Below are positions 12,077-23,689 of a DNA stretch of 64,000 nt, one piece after another. This stretch comes from Protonemura montana (taxonomy: Eukaryota > Arthropoda > Insecta > Plecoptera > Nemouridae), in the NCBI GenBank assembly GCA_947568835.1, contig OX387607.1, forward strand, positions 2,356,001 through 2,420,000, written 5' to 3'. The translations under genes and the position numbers were made by a program. The first letter of the stretch is position 1, and the number at the start of each line of letters is the position of its first letter. Under the pieces are notes generated by a model that saw nothing but the letters and a program-made list of their open reading frames with translations, was not told the DNA's origin and made no database searches.

Positions 12077-15064
12077 ATGTTGTTTAGTAAGAGAGTTCTA
12101 GTTTTGATGGCTGCTTTCTGTTCGGTAACTGCAGTGGTGCAGGTAAGATTTTGCCCGGGAAATTGTGACCGTTTTAGAAGCTCGTGTCCAGAACGGCATG
12201 TTTATGAAAGGGAAATTAAGCAGGCAGACAAGGAGGCGGCCGTTTTCGTTAGACTGTAGAACTATCCGAGCAATTCGGGATATAGCGGAAGACTTGAGAT
12301 CGAAACAAGGACCGATCCATTGACCTGGCAGGTCGAGGGCGCTAACTCATTGCTGTGGAAAAATTGATTTGCAAAAAAAACAGTCCCCTTCATCGCAATT
12401 ATAGTTTCCTATCATTTTCAATACTGTTTTCTGCCTTACAATTTAAAAGTAATCTCAGAAAGTTCCTACCAATACTTTCTAATTTTTTCTCTTGATAAGG
12501 AATGTATAATTCCTGGCTAATGACTTTTGTTTCAGTTTCCAAACGTCAGAGATTCAATTCCTCAACAGATTATGTGCGCTTACAAAATGCACATCAAGTC
12601 CAGCTACTCTGACTTCGACAAAATGCAGAGTCAATGAACTTAATACGCATACGAAATTAACTTAACCTCCATTGACTCTGGCTGAAAGTACAGAGTCGAT
12701 TGACTTTTCACGGGCCGACAGAATGCGCAATTAATCTAAAGACTCTGCCTTAGCAAAATCAGAGTCAATATATATTATGCGCCGCGAAATTGTAATATTT
12801 AACACATTGTAACAGTGAAATAATTTGCAGTGTAGTGGCCGTGAAGTGGTATTCTTCCAAATTAAATTGAAATCTTATCTGAATTTTCTGTTTAACAAAT
12901 CTGGTTTGAATTGAATCTGTTTTATTAATTTAATTTATTAATTTAAATCTGGTTTGTTTTGCTCTTTGCAACTGCTTCAACCACCACCAATACGAACCTA
13001 CTGTTATCCACAATGAGACTTAATTTGCTGACGATCGAGGCAAATATTGAAAAATTACTATTCTATTTTCAGGCCACGTGTTCCAAGGATGAATTCAGGA
13101 CCACGAGGGACCTAGGAATGTGTTCCAGCCAACAATGCCAAGCAAACGACAATCAAGCCAGAATATATGCCCATTCGCCACGAGAAGCTCCTTCAAAGTC
13201 TGTAGAGAGAAATAGTTATCCCTCGCAACAAAACAGAAACCGTAATCCTGTAAAAGCAAACAGGTACACTGCACCCCAACAACAGTCCAATAACCCAGCC
13301 CGACATCAGAGACAAACATGTCGCTCACATGTAAATAAGGAGGTAAACATGTATAATGTCCCACGTCCGGGCAGAAATGTCAGAGCTCCATTGAACTGCA
13401 GAAACATCCGCGAAACAGCGCGTAGTCCCGTTGTCAACCATGTCCACGTCGACGCCCCACCCAGCCTCGCCAACGTCGTCAAGTTGCTGATAAAGGCTGT
13501 GGACGTGAGTCCCGCCGACGCCGAGGCAGGATCGCGACGTCGCCGCTACGTGGAAGTGCTGATGAACGCGCTCGACCAATACTTCCCGCGCCGTGACGTC
13601 GACCCGGATATCAATGTCGGGCTAAGTACGATCATCGAGTTTCTAGATGGCTTTTCTAGAGCTAGACAAGCAACAGCCGCAACCACTGAAAGCTCAGTGC
13701 CTACTGGTATTTTTGACGGTGCTGGAGATGCAGTGACCTCTCCCATGCCGCAAGAAAACCAAGATCTAGAATCGTTGACCCCCAGTAGTTTCACGAAGGA
13801 GATCCCGATTGAGGGACGCGTCGCCAGACAGTCGCGAAGATTTAAGAACCGCAACAGGATAGGTCACCGTCGTGGCAAACGAAGTGTTGACATGTCACGG
13901 TCAGCTGACGCGTTTGACAGTTCAACTCGCCACGCCGCGAGACGTGGCGGTGGAAATACGAACCAAGGTGTCAATCGACAGCCACGGAATACCTGTTGCT
14001 TTCAATCGCACGACAATGGCTGTCTTGAGCGAAATCAGAGAAATTTAAGCCCGTCGGGACAGCGAAGAAACATGGCCGCAGTTCCTAGCAGGAGAAACGT
14101 TAGTCCCGAAAAGCCTGTTAAAAGAAATGTTGCTCCTGTTCAAAAAAATGTAAAATGCAATTTCAAGCGAAATGTCAATAATTTGAATGAAATGCGTGAG
14201 AGCAGAGATGTAAATTATGATCAGCCTAAGAAGAAGACTAGCCACCGAGTCGACCGACAAGCGACGACAAGTCCCGAGCCTTCCTACAAGCTCGGAGATC
14301 CTCGGCTGACTCTGAGGATGTTCATGGTGAAGCTGCTGAAGATTAGTGAAACGCGGGCAGCCAACGGGCAGCCGCCCTTGCTCTCGCCAAGGGACAAGAC
14401 GCAAGTGCAGACGTGTCTTGCCTGGCAGAACGCAAGTCCGCAGGAGATCCTTGAATGCGTCAACGCACCGTACCTCCGCAAGAAGACAGAACTGACGGAA
14501 CAGGACGAGTTTCAACCTCTAGTCTTTGGTCGGCTGCCAAAATTTGTTGAAATTTTTCAAAATTTCGCGACGTTGATGAAAAACGCCGGTCGATCTGTGC
14601 GAATGTCGGAGGGAATTGATGTGAATGATAGCTTCGTCGGCAATGGCAGTGACGTGAGGCCGACTTTTGAAAGTGTTTTGAAGATCGCAAGTAAATTACT
14701 CGACATTGACCCGAATGGCAAGGAAATTGAGACGACCGTTAAAAACATTTTCAAATTGTTCAATCTAGTTGTGCGACAGGTACAGGTTGGAAGGGACGAT
14801 GAAAATCATATCGACATGACAGCGACATTGAAGGAATCGACACGATCGCAACTGGACGTAGCAGGACTGTCAGAAGAAACGAGGCAATCGGATGTAACAC
14901 CGGACTCTCCGCAGCATCTGGAAGAGTTGCCCGAGGTTGTGACTTTAGAAGCACCGAGAGCAGAAGGAACGACTCGTGCAGATTTCAATCCTCCGCAGCA
15001 AATGCCGCCGTTTGACTTCTGGTGGTGGGCCAGGCCGACTTTCTGGCTCAGTTTAGATCTTTGA
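12077..15064 (+). CDS. Secreted Arg-Asn-repeat/helical protein, paralogue of the upstream gene (685 aa)
   Basis: Exon 1 is 12077-12142 (22 codons, signal peptide ending TAVVQ) and exon 2 is 13073-15064; CAG|GTAAGA and TTTCAG|GCC, phase 0. An in-frame ATG at 12056 would add seven residues; 12077 is preferred because it gives the standard 66-nt exon. Mature start ATCSKDE matches ATYCKG of the upstream gene. RN-type repeats (RNVRAP, RNLSP, RNVSP, RNVAP) occur in two blocks. The helical block with LDQYFPRRD (about 177-200) is separated from the block VRPTFESVLKIASKLL (about 550-605) by the second RN block and a GKRS-type basic site. This looks like a reshuffled version of its neighbour. No perfect AATAAA follows; AAATAATA is near 15105. 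Confidence 0.82.
12590..12790. repeat. Intronic cluster of inverted AGAGTCAAT motifs
   Basis: Within the intron of the gene at 12077. AGAGTCAATG and CATTGACTCT alternate several times over about 190 bp and could fold back. It may be a degraded MITE; no second copy was found in the window. Confidence 0.3.
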
Positions 15065-15349
15065 GGATCAAAGTCAAGTGCTGTGATTTATTGCTTGCAT
15101 TAAATAATATTTATTTATAACCCCAGATGAAGTTAAGACATTCTTGCTCCTATGAATTCCTGTGCATATTTCTAATGCAGTTGTATGCAGTTGGCCTCTT
15201 CTTTAATCACTGTGTTTTGTATTGTTTTCAAGAGGAGTTAAGAAAAACGATGCTACCTTGCTTGGATCCCAGTAGTTGTTACCGCTGATATTTGATCTTA
15301 TCATGTGAATTTTATTGTGTATTACCATAGACAGATCACGTTGTTGTCA

Positions 15350-15480
15350 GTTGCCCAGTAAGAGTCGGTTTATCAGTGGTCCTTTATGAACCTAACAGTC
15401 CGTTAGTTTGCTTGAAAACAGTCAATCAGAAGTTTTTTTGTAACGGTCTGTTAAGTAATTAGCGGGTTAATTACAGCATT
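15350..15480. repeat. Short element with TAACAGTCCGTTAG / TAACGGTCTGTTAA ends
   Basis: Contains AACAGTCCGTTAG, then AACAGTCAATCA, then TAACGGTCTGTTAA. The same three blocks in the same order recur at 60528-60660, and the flanking AGAGTCGGTTT here is matched by AAACCGACACTC there. Probably a small non-autonomous DNA element. Confidence 0.5.
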
Positions 15481-15489
15481 AAATCGCAT

Positions 15490-16567
15490 ATATTTGGCAA
15501 AACAGTCGGGGTTATTTCCTCAAATGTCTGTCAAAGTCAAACACCACAGGTTAAGATCATTTCAGAGATAGCTTTAAAGAAGAACACATTTCTAAGGCTT
15601 CAAATAACTCAACTGGTTTGTGTTTGCTATTAAATCTTACAGCTTGCAAACGTAATTAATATAATGAAAAATGTCCGGTTACATTTGGTGCCATCGGGTG
15701 AGATTTTCACTAAAACCAATGAAAATATGGCTCAAACACAGCCTTCTAGCAACATTCACCCACGATAATATTCGAGAAGGCTGTGCATTGCAGATTTTCT
15801 TCGGTTTTCATTTTTCTGACAATACGTAGTGTGAGCTTCTTGATCAATTGGCTAGCTGCTGAATTATTTGTGAATTATCCAAGGATTACATCACCATTCA
15901 CTGACGTTTCTTTAACGACCGATTGAATTTTAATTAGATATGCAGGACAAAATAACTAAAAAATCAATTATTACTGATAGCCTGTCACGAGTGAGGTTTA
16001 TGGGGATGAAAGTAGTCGACAGTCTTCAAAATGCGTTACAACGTACATAATTCCTCGCTAAGCTGTTGGCAGGAGTGGGACACCTGGTTCACAGTTCTAC
16101 ATAAAACCATAGAAATTACAACTAAAAAATTTGGTCGAAAAATGTGATAATCTTCAAAATAAAGGTGTTATGTGTACGCTAATACAGCATTACCTTCTCT
16201 TCGATTTCATAAAACTATTGATGATTGGACCAAAATATCCAGCTTCAAATCTGTTGTCAAATCTGTGGAAACTTATTTTTGCAAGCAGACTCGAGAGTGA
16301 ATAAACCATGCACATACACGCCAGGTATCCAGGTAACTTACACGGGAATTTACATGGCAATCTCTAGTTTCCCATTTGCCTCCCCTTCTCCCTCCCCTAC
16401 GCCCACACCAAATTTACCATCAACATAATCAACATCAACCATCAATCATCAACATAATAACTACAAGCTACGAGTTAGCTGACTAAGCTTACTCAATTGG
16501 ATTTCAAACAAACTGCTATTTAAAATTCTTTGAAGCAACCAGATGTTATTACCAATAATATACTCAT
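15490..16567. other. Intergenic, no gene seen
   Basis: AT-rich DNA downstream of the Arg-Asn-repeat gene. The short open frame near 16225-16428 has no splice, signal or compositional support. Confidence 0.45.
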
Positions 16568-17515
16568 GGTGGGTTTAAACACCGGTTCTCGTGAAATCAC
16601 CGAAGTTGAGCAACACTGCGCTGGATCAGGTATTGGATGGGTGATCATTATACACGTGACCAGTTCTGTTCGGGAGAGAGGTTGGAGGGATGAAAGTTAA
16701 GCAACACTGCGCTGGGTCAGGTATTGGACGGGTGACCATCATACACATGACCAGTTCTGTTCGGGAGAGAGGTTGGAGGGATGAAAGTTAAGCAACACTG
16801 CGCTGGATCAGGTATTGGATGGGTGACCATCATACAAATGGCCAGTTCTGTTCGGGAGTGAGGTTGGAGGGATGAAAGTTAAGCAACACTGCGCTGGATC
16901 AGGTATTGGATGGGTGACCATCATACAAATGGCCAGTTCTGTTCGGGAGTGAGGTTGGAGGGATGAAAGTTAAGCAACACTGCGCTGGATCAGGTATTGG
17001 ATGGGTGACCATCATACAAATGGCCAGTTCTGTTCGGGAGTGAGGTTGGAGGGATGAAAGTTAAGCAACACTGCGCTGGATCAGGTATTGGATGGGTGAT
17101 CATTATACACATGACCAGTTCTGTTCGGGAGAGAGGTTGGAGGGATGAAAGTTAAGCAACACTGCGCTGAGTCAGGTATTGGATGGGTGACCATCATACA
17201 CATGACCAGTTCTGTTCGGGAGAGAGGTTGGAGGGATGAAAGTTATTACAGCAACTTCACTCGCCTTGCTTATCAACCTCTCGACAGCATGGATTTGTGG
17301 AGGAATCCTGTTGTTCGCGTTGTACCGTCCTTCGGAAGGGACGTTAAGGCGTTGGTCCCCTTGGTGCTCTTCGACAAGAGTAGGCTACGTGTCGATACTG
17401 GTTTTCCCATCCTCCCTTCTAGGCTAGGTTAGGATCATCATCCTAATTATTTTTACTCATCCACCAAAAAGAGCTTCAATGCCCGTTATCAAAACAATGC
17501 GTCGTTAAACACCAT
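16568..17515 (+). mobile_element. 5S-rRNA-derived SINE with seven tandem 91-bp head units
   Basis: The head CGGTTCTCGTGAAATCACCG then AAGTTGAGCA resembles arthropod 5S rRNA from about position 28 through its internal promoter (boxes A and C; GGATGGGTGACC). The motif AGCAACACTG recurs at 16609, 16700, 16791, 16882, 16973, 17064 and 17155, exactly 91 bp apart. A unique body follows from about 17246 (ACCGTCCTTCGGAAGG, GTGCTCTTCGACA). Three consecutive units share private variants (ACAAATGGCCAG, GGGAGTGAGG), which shows local duplication within this copy. Confidence 0.88.
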
Positions 17516-17732
17516 GAATCAATCAACTAACTTAGTAAATACTTTCTGAAAGTAACTGTTGTTAGATATTTGCTATTCCTTCTTGAATACAGCGCTGAAA
17601 TCTGGTTGCAGTGTGAATGCAGTTAAATTTTCTTGTATTGTATTGCTAAAATCAGAATTAAAAGTTAAAAACCATTGAAACTTTATGACTTTTTGCCGGT
17701 TTGTTCGTGGAGCGATTGTCAATCAAGTTTGA

Positions 17733-17740
17733 TATATAAA
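17733..17740 (+). promoter_or_regulatory. TATA-like box upstream of the gene at 18019
   Basis: TATATAAA, 279 nt before the start codon. This is farther than for the other genes, so it would imply a long 5' leader or a non-coding first exon. Confidence 0.3.
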
Positions 17741-18018
17741 ATGAGTTTGAAGAAAGTTGCCACTTACGATATTGCACATTGCTTCAGTCTATTCGACGCC
17801 TGAAATGTTTGATGTTTAAATTTAATTTCAAGTCAACATTCGGTCACCGGACAGTGTTTACACATTGTTGCACTTGTTTTGATAAACAATTTTCTGTCGA
17901 TTGTTGCAAAACTTGTTGCATATTCGAACAACACTGTGCGGTTGACCCCGCAACAGGTAATAAGAGTACCTGAGTTCTGGGCCACGGCTTGAATCGCGTA
18001 GCGACATCGTGAGCCATC

Positions 18019-20643
18019 ATGTGTCACGGAAGAAGTTGGTCGACGGCGTTGCTGGCGTCAGTAATTGTCTTGTCATGTGCACAGGTATGTAGTTGTTTGT
18101 AGCATGCTTTGCTCGAAACATCTTCCTTAGATTGACTCGATTTACTCAAATCTACACGAAATGCAGTAATTATTTTAAGAAAATTCTTAAAATAGTCTAC
18201 GTGGGTGTACGTCGTAGATCAGAGAGATGCTCAGGAGAAGTGAAAAATTTTTCTTCCGTTTTACAGTTTTTAGAAAAACTATTTGAACTGGGTTTTGAAT
18301 GCTAAGTAAAGGGCTACTAAATTTCCCGACGTTTCGTAACATATACTAGTTACTTCTTCAAGGGTAAGAGCAGTCCTTGAAAAACCTTTAACCCTTGAAG
18401 AAGTAACTAGTATATGTTACGAAATTTCGGGAAATTTAGTTGTCCTTTACTAAGCATTCAAACCCCATTTCAAATAGTTTTTGTTAAAACTAGTGCTGAG
18501 GATAAATCAAGTAGACATGAGTCTAAAAACCATCATGGTTTAACAGTTTCTTTACCCCATTCACTTGGTTTTTTTTAATTTTTAAGAAACAGCGTAACTT
18601 GCTTATAGATTGGGCACCACATCAATATTATTTGCAGGTCTATGATATAAATCAAAACTTTGGCAATCGCAAATCAACGGAAAACGAGATAAATGAAATT
18701 ACCCTCATGGCCAGTTAATACTAATAAGCCGATAGTTTAACTAGACTTTTCACCTTCTGTCATGCGATATTTAACCTTAATTTATAAAACAATGTGATTT
18801 TCTTATAGTCATGTCAAGATACAGTTAGATGGCCATTTTCTAACCAATAACGCACATTCTAAAATGTTGTTCTTCACTTTTCCAGGCATTTCTCTTCCGG
18901 CCTCTGCCCATCCTCGACCCTCTACATCTCCTCGGCAAGACCGAGGCAATACCGCAGAAACGCTCCGTCTACATCCACGAGATCAAAAACAACTTTTTTC
19001 CAGAAGTCGACGACGCCGTCAAGCCAGGCTACCCAAAATTAAGTCACCCCAAACTTGACTACCCCAAACCAGGATACCCAAAACACGCATATACAATGCC
19101 AAGCAACCCAATCCATCGCTACCCAATTCCTGACATTCCAAAGCTCGGTTATTCAAAGCCAGACGAGTCCTACCCTACCAACATTACGCCCGGCTGTCCT
19201 AGCCGAGAACACACCACCCCTGAGCCAACGACCGATAATCCATCGACAGGGCATTTACTAATCGCAAACATCCGAGATCTGATTCAGGACATTTTAAAAC
19301 AGGAAAGGGGTGACAAATCAGGACAGTACGCTCGGTCGCTCGACCCGGTGATTCCTCCCACTCACCTACCGAAGACCAACCACTACAACCGGGGACACGC
19401 TCATTTCCTGGACCATGGCGCGCCACTCAAAGGTCCATACAATCAAGGCAGGAAGAACGAAGTCTACGAATTCGAAAACCATCGCCCATTAGTGTTCCCC
19501 CACGGTCTCCAGAGAACCAACCGCGAAAGTGATCCTCAGGTACCAGAAGAAAGCCCAACAACCCCGAGCAGCATCGATACCCAAAGCGCGACCCCAGAAG
19601 CCTCGGTCCATCGAGAGCCTCTGATACTTCCGGACATGGTCAGCAACCTCAATGCGTACCTGGGTCTGTTTACAGGGAGCGGCGTCTCGCCGGGTCCCGA
19701 AACTGAAGCGGCGTTTGAAAAAACGGTCATCGATATCGTCAAGGATGTGTTGGTGGTCTTGAAAGGCAGTCTGCAAGAGGTAACTACCACAACGCCCCTG
19801 CCAACCACTGAGGCGGAAACAGACGACACGGCGACGCAGCTGAAGAAGGCTCTGAGCGAGTTGGAAGTCTCGCTGGCGGCTGCCTCAAAAAGTATTTTAG
19901 GGTTGACAGAAATCGAGTCAGCCTCGCCCAGTCCCTTAAGTGATCTAAGAGATATAGGCACGAATATCAATGAAATTCCCTCTCAAATGGCAAAACTTCT
20001 GGAACAATTCGACGAATTGATGCCGAAATCGACGCCGGAACCGGTGGTCATTGAGCATAAAGCCTCGCCGATCGCATTCGTCAAAGACGGGCAAGTTATT
20101 TCTGACTCCAACGCATTGCTGGCGGACACACTTAAATGGCCGGACATTCTCAACGGATTTCCCATTGTCGTCGAATCGAACCGTCTGACGCGTCACAATT
20201 ATGCTCAGGATCAAAACGAGTTCCCACAGGATGAGGACACCGAGGACACCGAGGACACCGAGGAAGAGTATCCTGTTCCTGCTCGTCCAGGCTACGCTAT
20301 CGCACCGAGGAGACCGCAAGGTGTGAAGAGATACGAGCGACCACAAAGCTGTCCTAGAAACATTGATGCACAGAGACCACGGTACCAGCAGCAGCGACCA
20401 CAGCAGCGACCACAACAACGACCTCAAGAGCGTCACTCAGTGCAGGATCAGTACCGGCAGGTACAGAACAAGCACCGGCAGGTTGTGTATAGGAGACCAG
20501 TACCGGTACCGTATCCTGTCGAAGAGGAAGAGGAAGAAGAGGAAGACGAGGAAGATGATGAAGATGACGGATATAATCAGGAAGCGTATGAGCTTCCTGA
20601 AAATGAGGGGCAATGCTTTCAGGGGAATTCTGATGGATATTAG
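18019..20643 (+). CDS. Secreted Pro/Tyr/Lys and acidic low-complexity protein (607 aa)
   Basis: Exon 1 is 18019-18084 (22 codons, signal peptide ending VLSCAQ) and exon 2 is 18886-20643; CAG|GTATGT and TTCCAG|GCA, phase 0. Near the mature N terminus VYIHEIKNNFF corresponds to VYVNQIENNYY in the gene at 7801. Then come short YPKP/HPKL steps (about 68-114), a Pro/Thr-rich linker, a helix-rich centre (about 268-394) with Thr/Pro spacers, an acidic EDTEDTEDTEEE run (about 468-484), RPQQ repeats (about 523-538), a Glu/Asp run and a C terminus with one Cys (NEGQCFQ). AATAAA is at 20678-20683. No known domain, but clearly part of the local family by exon 1 and the N-terminal motif. Confidence 0.8.
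18262..18540. repeat. Palindromic MITE copy in an intron
   Basis: The left arm (ACTAAATTTCCCGACGTTTC, ACTAGTTACTTCTTCAAGG) is repeated inverted in the right arm (CCTTGAAGAAGTAACTAGTA). The outer end reads CTAAAAACCATCATGG. Related copies lie at 2010, 35915, 45285 and 48253. Confidence 0.8.
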
Positions 20644-20689
20644 TATATCTTGTTTGGTGTATTTATTTTATATCTATAATAAAATTTCA

Positions 20690-21073
20690 TGAAATATTAT
20701 GTGTATGTTCTTTGTCGTTGTGTTTTGTATTTAAGAGCGTCATAATCTGACAGATGCACAAATTCCCTTTTTTGTCCCTTTCTCTAATTCAAAAAATTGT
20801 ATCAAAACGTTTGAAGAGAACCAAAAATATCACGAAAACGTTATTTTATCAATTTCAGGCTTAGAAAATTGACAGTTCTAGCCGAGCGCGCTCTTTTATT
20901 TTTCCTGACGATTGCGCATGCGTGACCCGATTTAGATAAAAATTGGCAATCAAAAATTCAGAAGGCCGGGATTCGAATAATCTTTTGAAAGTGAGAAAGT
21001 CAATTTATTCCTCTTTTATTCCTTTTTTTTTAGCTGGATTTTCTCAAATTTTTGCAGTGACTACGTACAATAG
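20690..21073. other. Intergenic, no gene seen
   Basis: AT-rich DNA after the poly(A) signal of the preceding gene. No exon signals recognised. Confidence 0.4.
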
Positions 21074-21240
21074 TATTTTATTATTATTAACACTATAACC
21101 GTCTCAAAAATGTATGTCCAAAGGGGGACTCGAACCCCGATCTCCACCTATCGCGGGTGTTGCTCGAACCCATTGAGATTCTTGGACACTGGCTTCAATT
21201 TTTGAGACGGTTATAGTGTTGATAATAATAAAATACCCCG
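21074..21240. mobile_element. tRNA-like SINE head enclosed by a 37-nt inverted repeat
   Basis: The arms at 21074-21110 and 21199-21235 are inverted copies differing at one base. On the - strand the core folds as a tRNA-like unit: about 72 nt, GTCCAAG pairing with CTTTGGAC, and a B box GGTTCGAGTCC. U33 of the anticodon loop is not conserved, so it is not a working tRNA. The tail TTTTGAGACGGTTATAGTG recurs near 48010, and its extension AATACCCCGCGCATTGCAAG recurs at 42100, 48040 and 63310. Confidence 0.75.
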
Positions 21241-21244
21241 CGCA

Positions 21245-21867
21245 TTGCAAGCAATTTAAATACGTTTTAATCTACGTGCAATAGTAATATTTTTTGTTGT
21301 GCTAATTGCTAAAGGAATACATCAAATTTAATATACGAGGACCATTTTTAATACAAAATTAAAGACGCATGAATTGTTTTTTTTTAATTAATGTTGTCTT
21401 TGGTGACGTAAAAACTACTTTAAATTCAATTCATTCCTTTGCAACCACACCTAGAAACGAGCTACTGTCATTTGTCAATCATATCTTCGCTGTCATCAGC
21501 AGGAATAAATATCCGATAAATATTTGCACAACAAAACTGGTAGACATCGTGAAAAATGTCAGAGACAGCAAATCAGCAACAGCAGAGACAGCAGAGACAG
21601 CAGAGACAGCAGAAACGTACTTGTTTGCTGTATTTCTATGTCGGTAATACACATTACAAAATGCAACCAACATTTATGCGTTCCAAACAATCTCAAAGAA
21701 ATCGCAATGCCATGCGTTAGTATAATTTTTTGGTTTCATCCTGAATTTCGTTTTCATAATCCTCGAAGCGAAGTTTTATTGTAAGAGCACCAGCAGGCGT
21801 ATCTTCCAGAGTGACTTGTAAACCAATTTTCGTCAAACAAAGACTTTTAACTCTGCATCGCATCTTA
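21245..21867. other. Intergenic, no gene seen
   Basis: Contains a short AGACAGCAG repeat near 21590-21620 and otherwise no recognisable feature. Confidence 0.4.
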
Positions 21868-22380
21868 ACAACCCACAAGATGCTGCCTCCAACACAATGC
21901 ACCGAACACAACAACCCACAAGATGCTGTCCCCAACACAATGCACCGAACACAACAACCCACAAGATGCTGTCCCCAACACAATGCACCGAACACAACAA
22001 CCCACAAGATGCTGTCCCCAACACAATGCACCGAACACAACAACCCACAAGATGCTGTCCCCAACACAATGCACCGAACACAACAACCCACAAGATGCTG
22101 CCTCCAACACAATGCACCGAACACAACAACCCACAAGATGCTGCCTCCAACACAATGCACCGAACACAACAACCCACAAGATGCTGTCCCCAACACAATG
22201 CACCGAACACAACAACCCACAAGATGCTGCCCCCAACACAATGCACCGAACACAACAACCCACAAGATGCTGCCTCCAACACAATGCACCGAACACAACA
22301 ACCCACAAGATGCTGTCCCTAACACAATGCACCGAACACAACAACCCACAAGATGCTGCCCCCAACACAATGCACCGAAC
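21868..22380. repeat. 43-bp tandem minisatellite, about 12 copies
   Basis: Unit CAACCCACAAGATGCTGYCY then CCAACACAATGCACCGAACA with a short connector; copies differ mainly at the CTGTCCCC/CTGCCTCC position. The unit has no stop codon in several frames, and 43 is not a multiple of 3, so long open frames appear on both strands. None has an independent gene signal. Confidence 0.95.
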
Positions 22381-22758
22381 GCTTCAACACCCGAAACAAA
22401 ACACAGTACGCTCGGCCCAACTGTAATCTACAAATCTATGGCAAAAGCCCACTTTATCAGGTACAAGTACTCTTTAATGACCTCCCACAATCGTTGAAAT
22501 CGTTTCAAGGAACAAACTGCTTCAAGACTGAACTTAAAATATTTCTTTGCAAGATATGCCCTTACCCAATACATGATTATCACTTGCATGTAGAAGACAG
22601 ACTCTGAATTAACTTTGAATTTATATACTGAATTAATAATGTATAATTACTTTATGCTATCCTACTGTCTCTTGCTCCTCTCACTTTAGGTTATCCATGA
22701 CGTAATCAATAACGAACCTTTCTCACTTTGTAATGTAATGTTCCCAGAATAAAATATA

Positions 22759-22791
<33 letters not shown>

Positions 22792-22830
22792 GTTATTTTT
22801 ATTATTTTTATAATTATTGTATTATTAAGT
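22378..22830 (+). mobile_element. 3' end of a non-LTR retrotransposon (LINE)
   Basis: Directly after the last 43-bp unit an open frame encodes NTRNKTQYARP, then LFNDLPQSLKSFQ and FKTELKIFL, ending with a stop at 22607. This is the typical C-terminal tail of CR1/Jockey-type LINE reverse transcriptase ORFs. A short 3' UTR and an (ATT)n tract (about 22755-22815) follow. The element is strongly 5'-truncated. Confidence 0.7.
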
Positions 22831-23689
22831 TGGTAACATTCAAAGGTACAGAAAACAGACAGCGTTACTAATCGGTCAGTTTAGAGGCAGGAAAGCGAAT
22901 ACCAGATACTTTCGAACAAAAGGTGAAATCGATTGCATTAAATGCCATACCGACTTTAATAATAATAATAATAAATGCTTTAACCCTCCCAGTACTTGAA
23001 TCTAAGCTTCCAAATCCAAGCAACTGGTAATATAAAACTGAGGTTATTATTATTATGTGTGTAAATTTAATAGGTACATTAATTTCCTTTAGTAAAATAT
23101 ATTCTGTAAGGGTGATTTGAATCAATCTTTTGGCGTCATGCCAAACAACATCAAACTAGATTGTACAGACAATAACGGTCAATCTAAATAAAAGTCGACT
23201 TTTTACTGAATCACTTCAAATTTTAAAATTTAAAAAACCCATCAGTAATTTCACGTGAGTTTTTCAGCCAATGGGGTCCAACTTTGAAATTGTTTCGAGC
23301 ATACAATCGCTAGGTAGGTACAGGCAGTATTAGGCGACTATCTGATTTCGCAAAACGTGGTTTTTTACAATCATTTAATTAAATCTGTATCCGGCAGCAA
23401 CGTGCAGGTCCTGGGTTCAGTTCTATCTCAGCGTAGATGTTTGAAAAACAGCTTCTAGCAAAGTGGGTACATGCTGTAACGATCATTTTATTCGCGTGAA
23501 AAACTCTATGAAAACCCATGGAAACAAATGAAAGCCCATGCTGACCCATAAACACGTATTTAAACGCAAGAAAATTCATGGGAACAAATAAATTGCATAA
23601 AACCCTTCATAAAAATATGACAACCAGAAGAAAAAAAAGCATTGAAAATCTTGGAAAAGCGTGAAAAGTCATAAACATGCATGAAAACG
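22831..23689. other. Intergenic, no gene seen
   Basis: AT-rich DNA with short AAT/ATT microsatellites near 22955 and 23045 and repeated CATGAAAA-like steps near 23510-23690. Confidence 0.45.

Noticed and set aside
16568-17515. Cluster of real 5S rRNA genes
   Set aside because: Only the middle of 5S rRNA is present, diverged, and each copy is joined to a common non-5S body; SINE origin explains it better.
21811-22497. Several long ORFs on both strands (CCPQHNAP-type and HLVGCCVR-type)
   Set aside because: Produced by a stop-free 43-bp tandem repeat; all frames look alike and no promoter or signal supports a gene.
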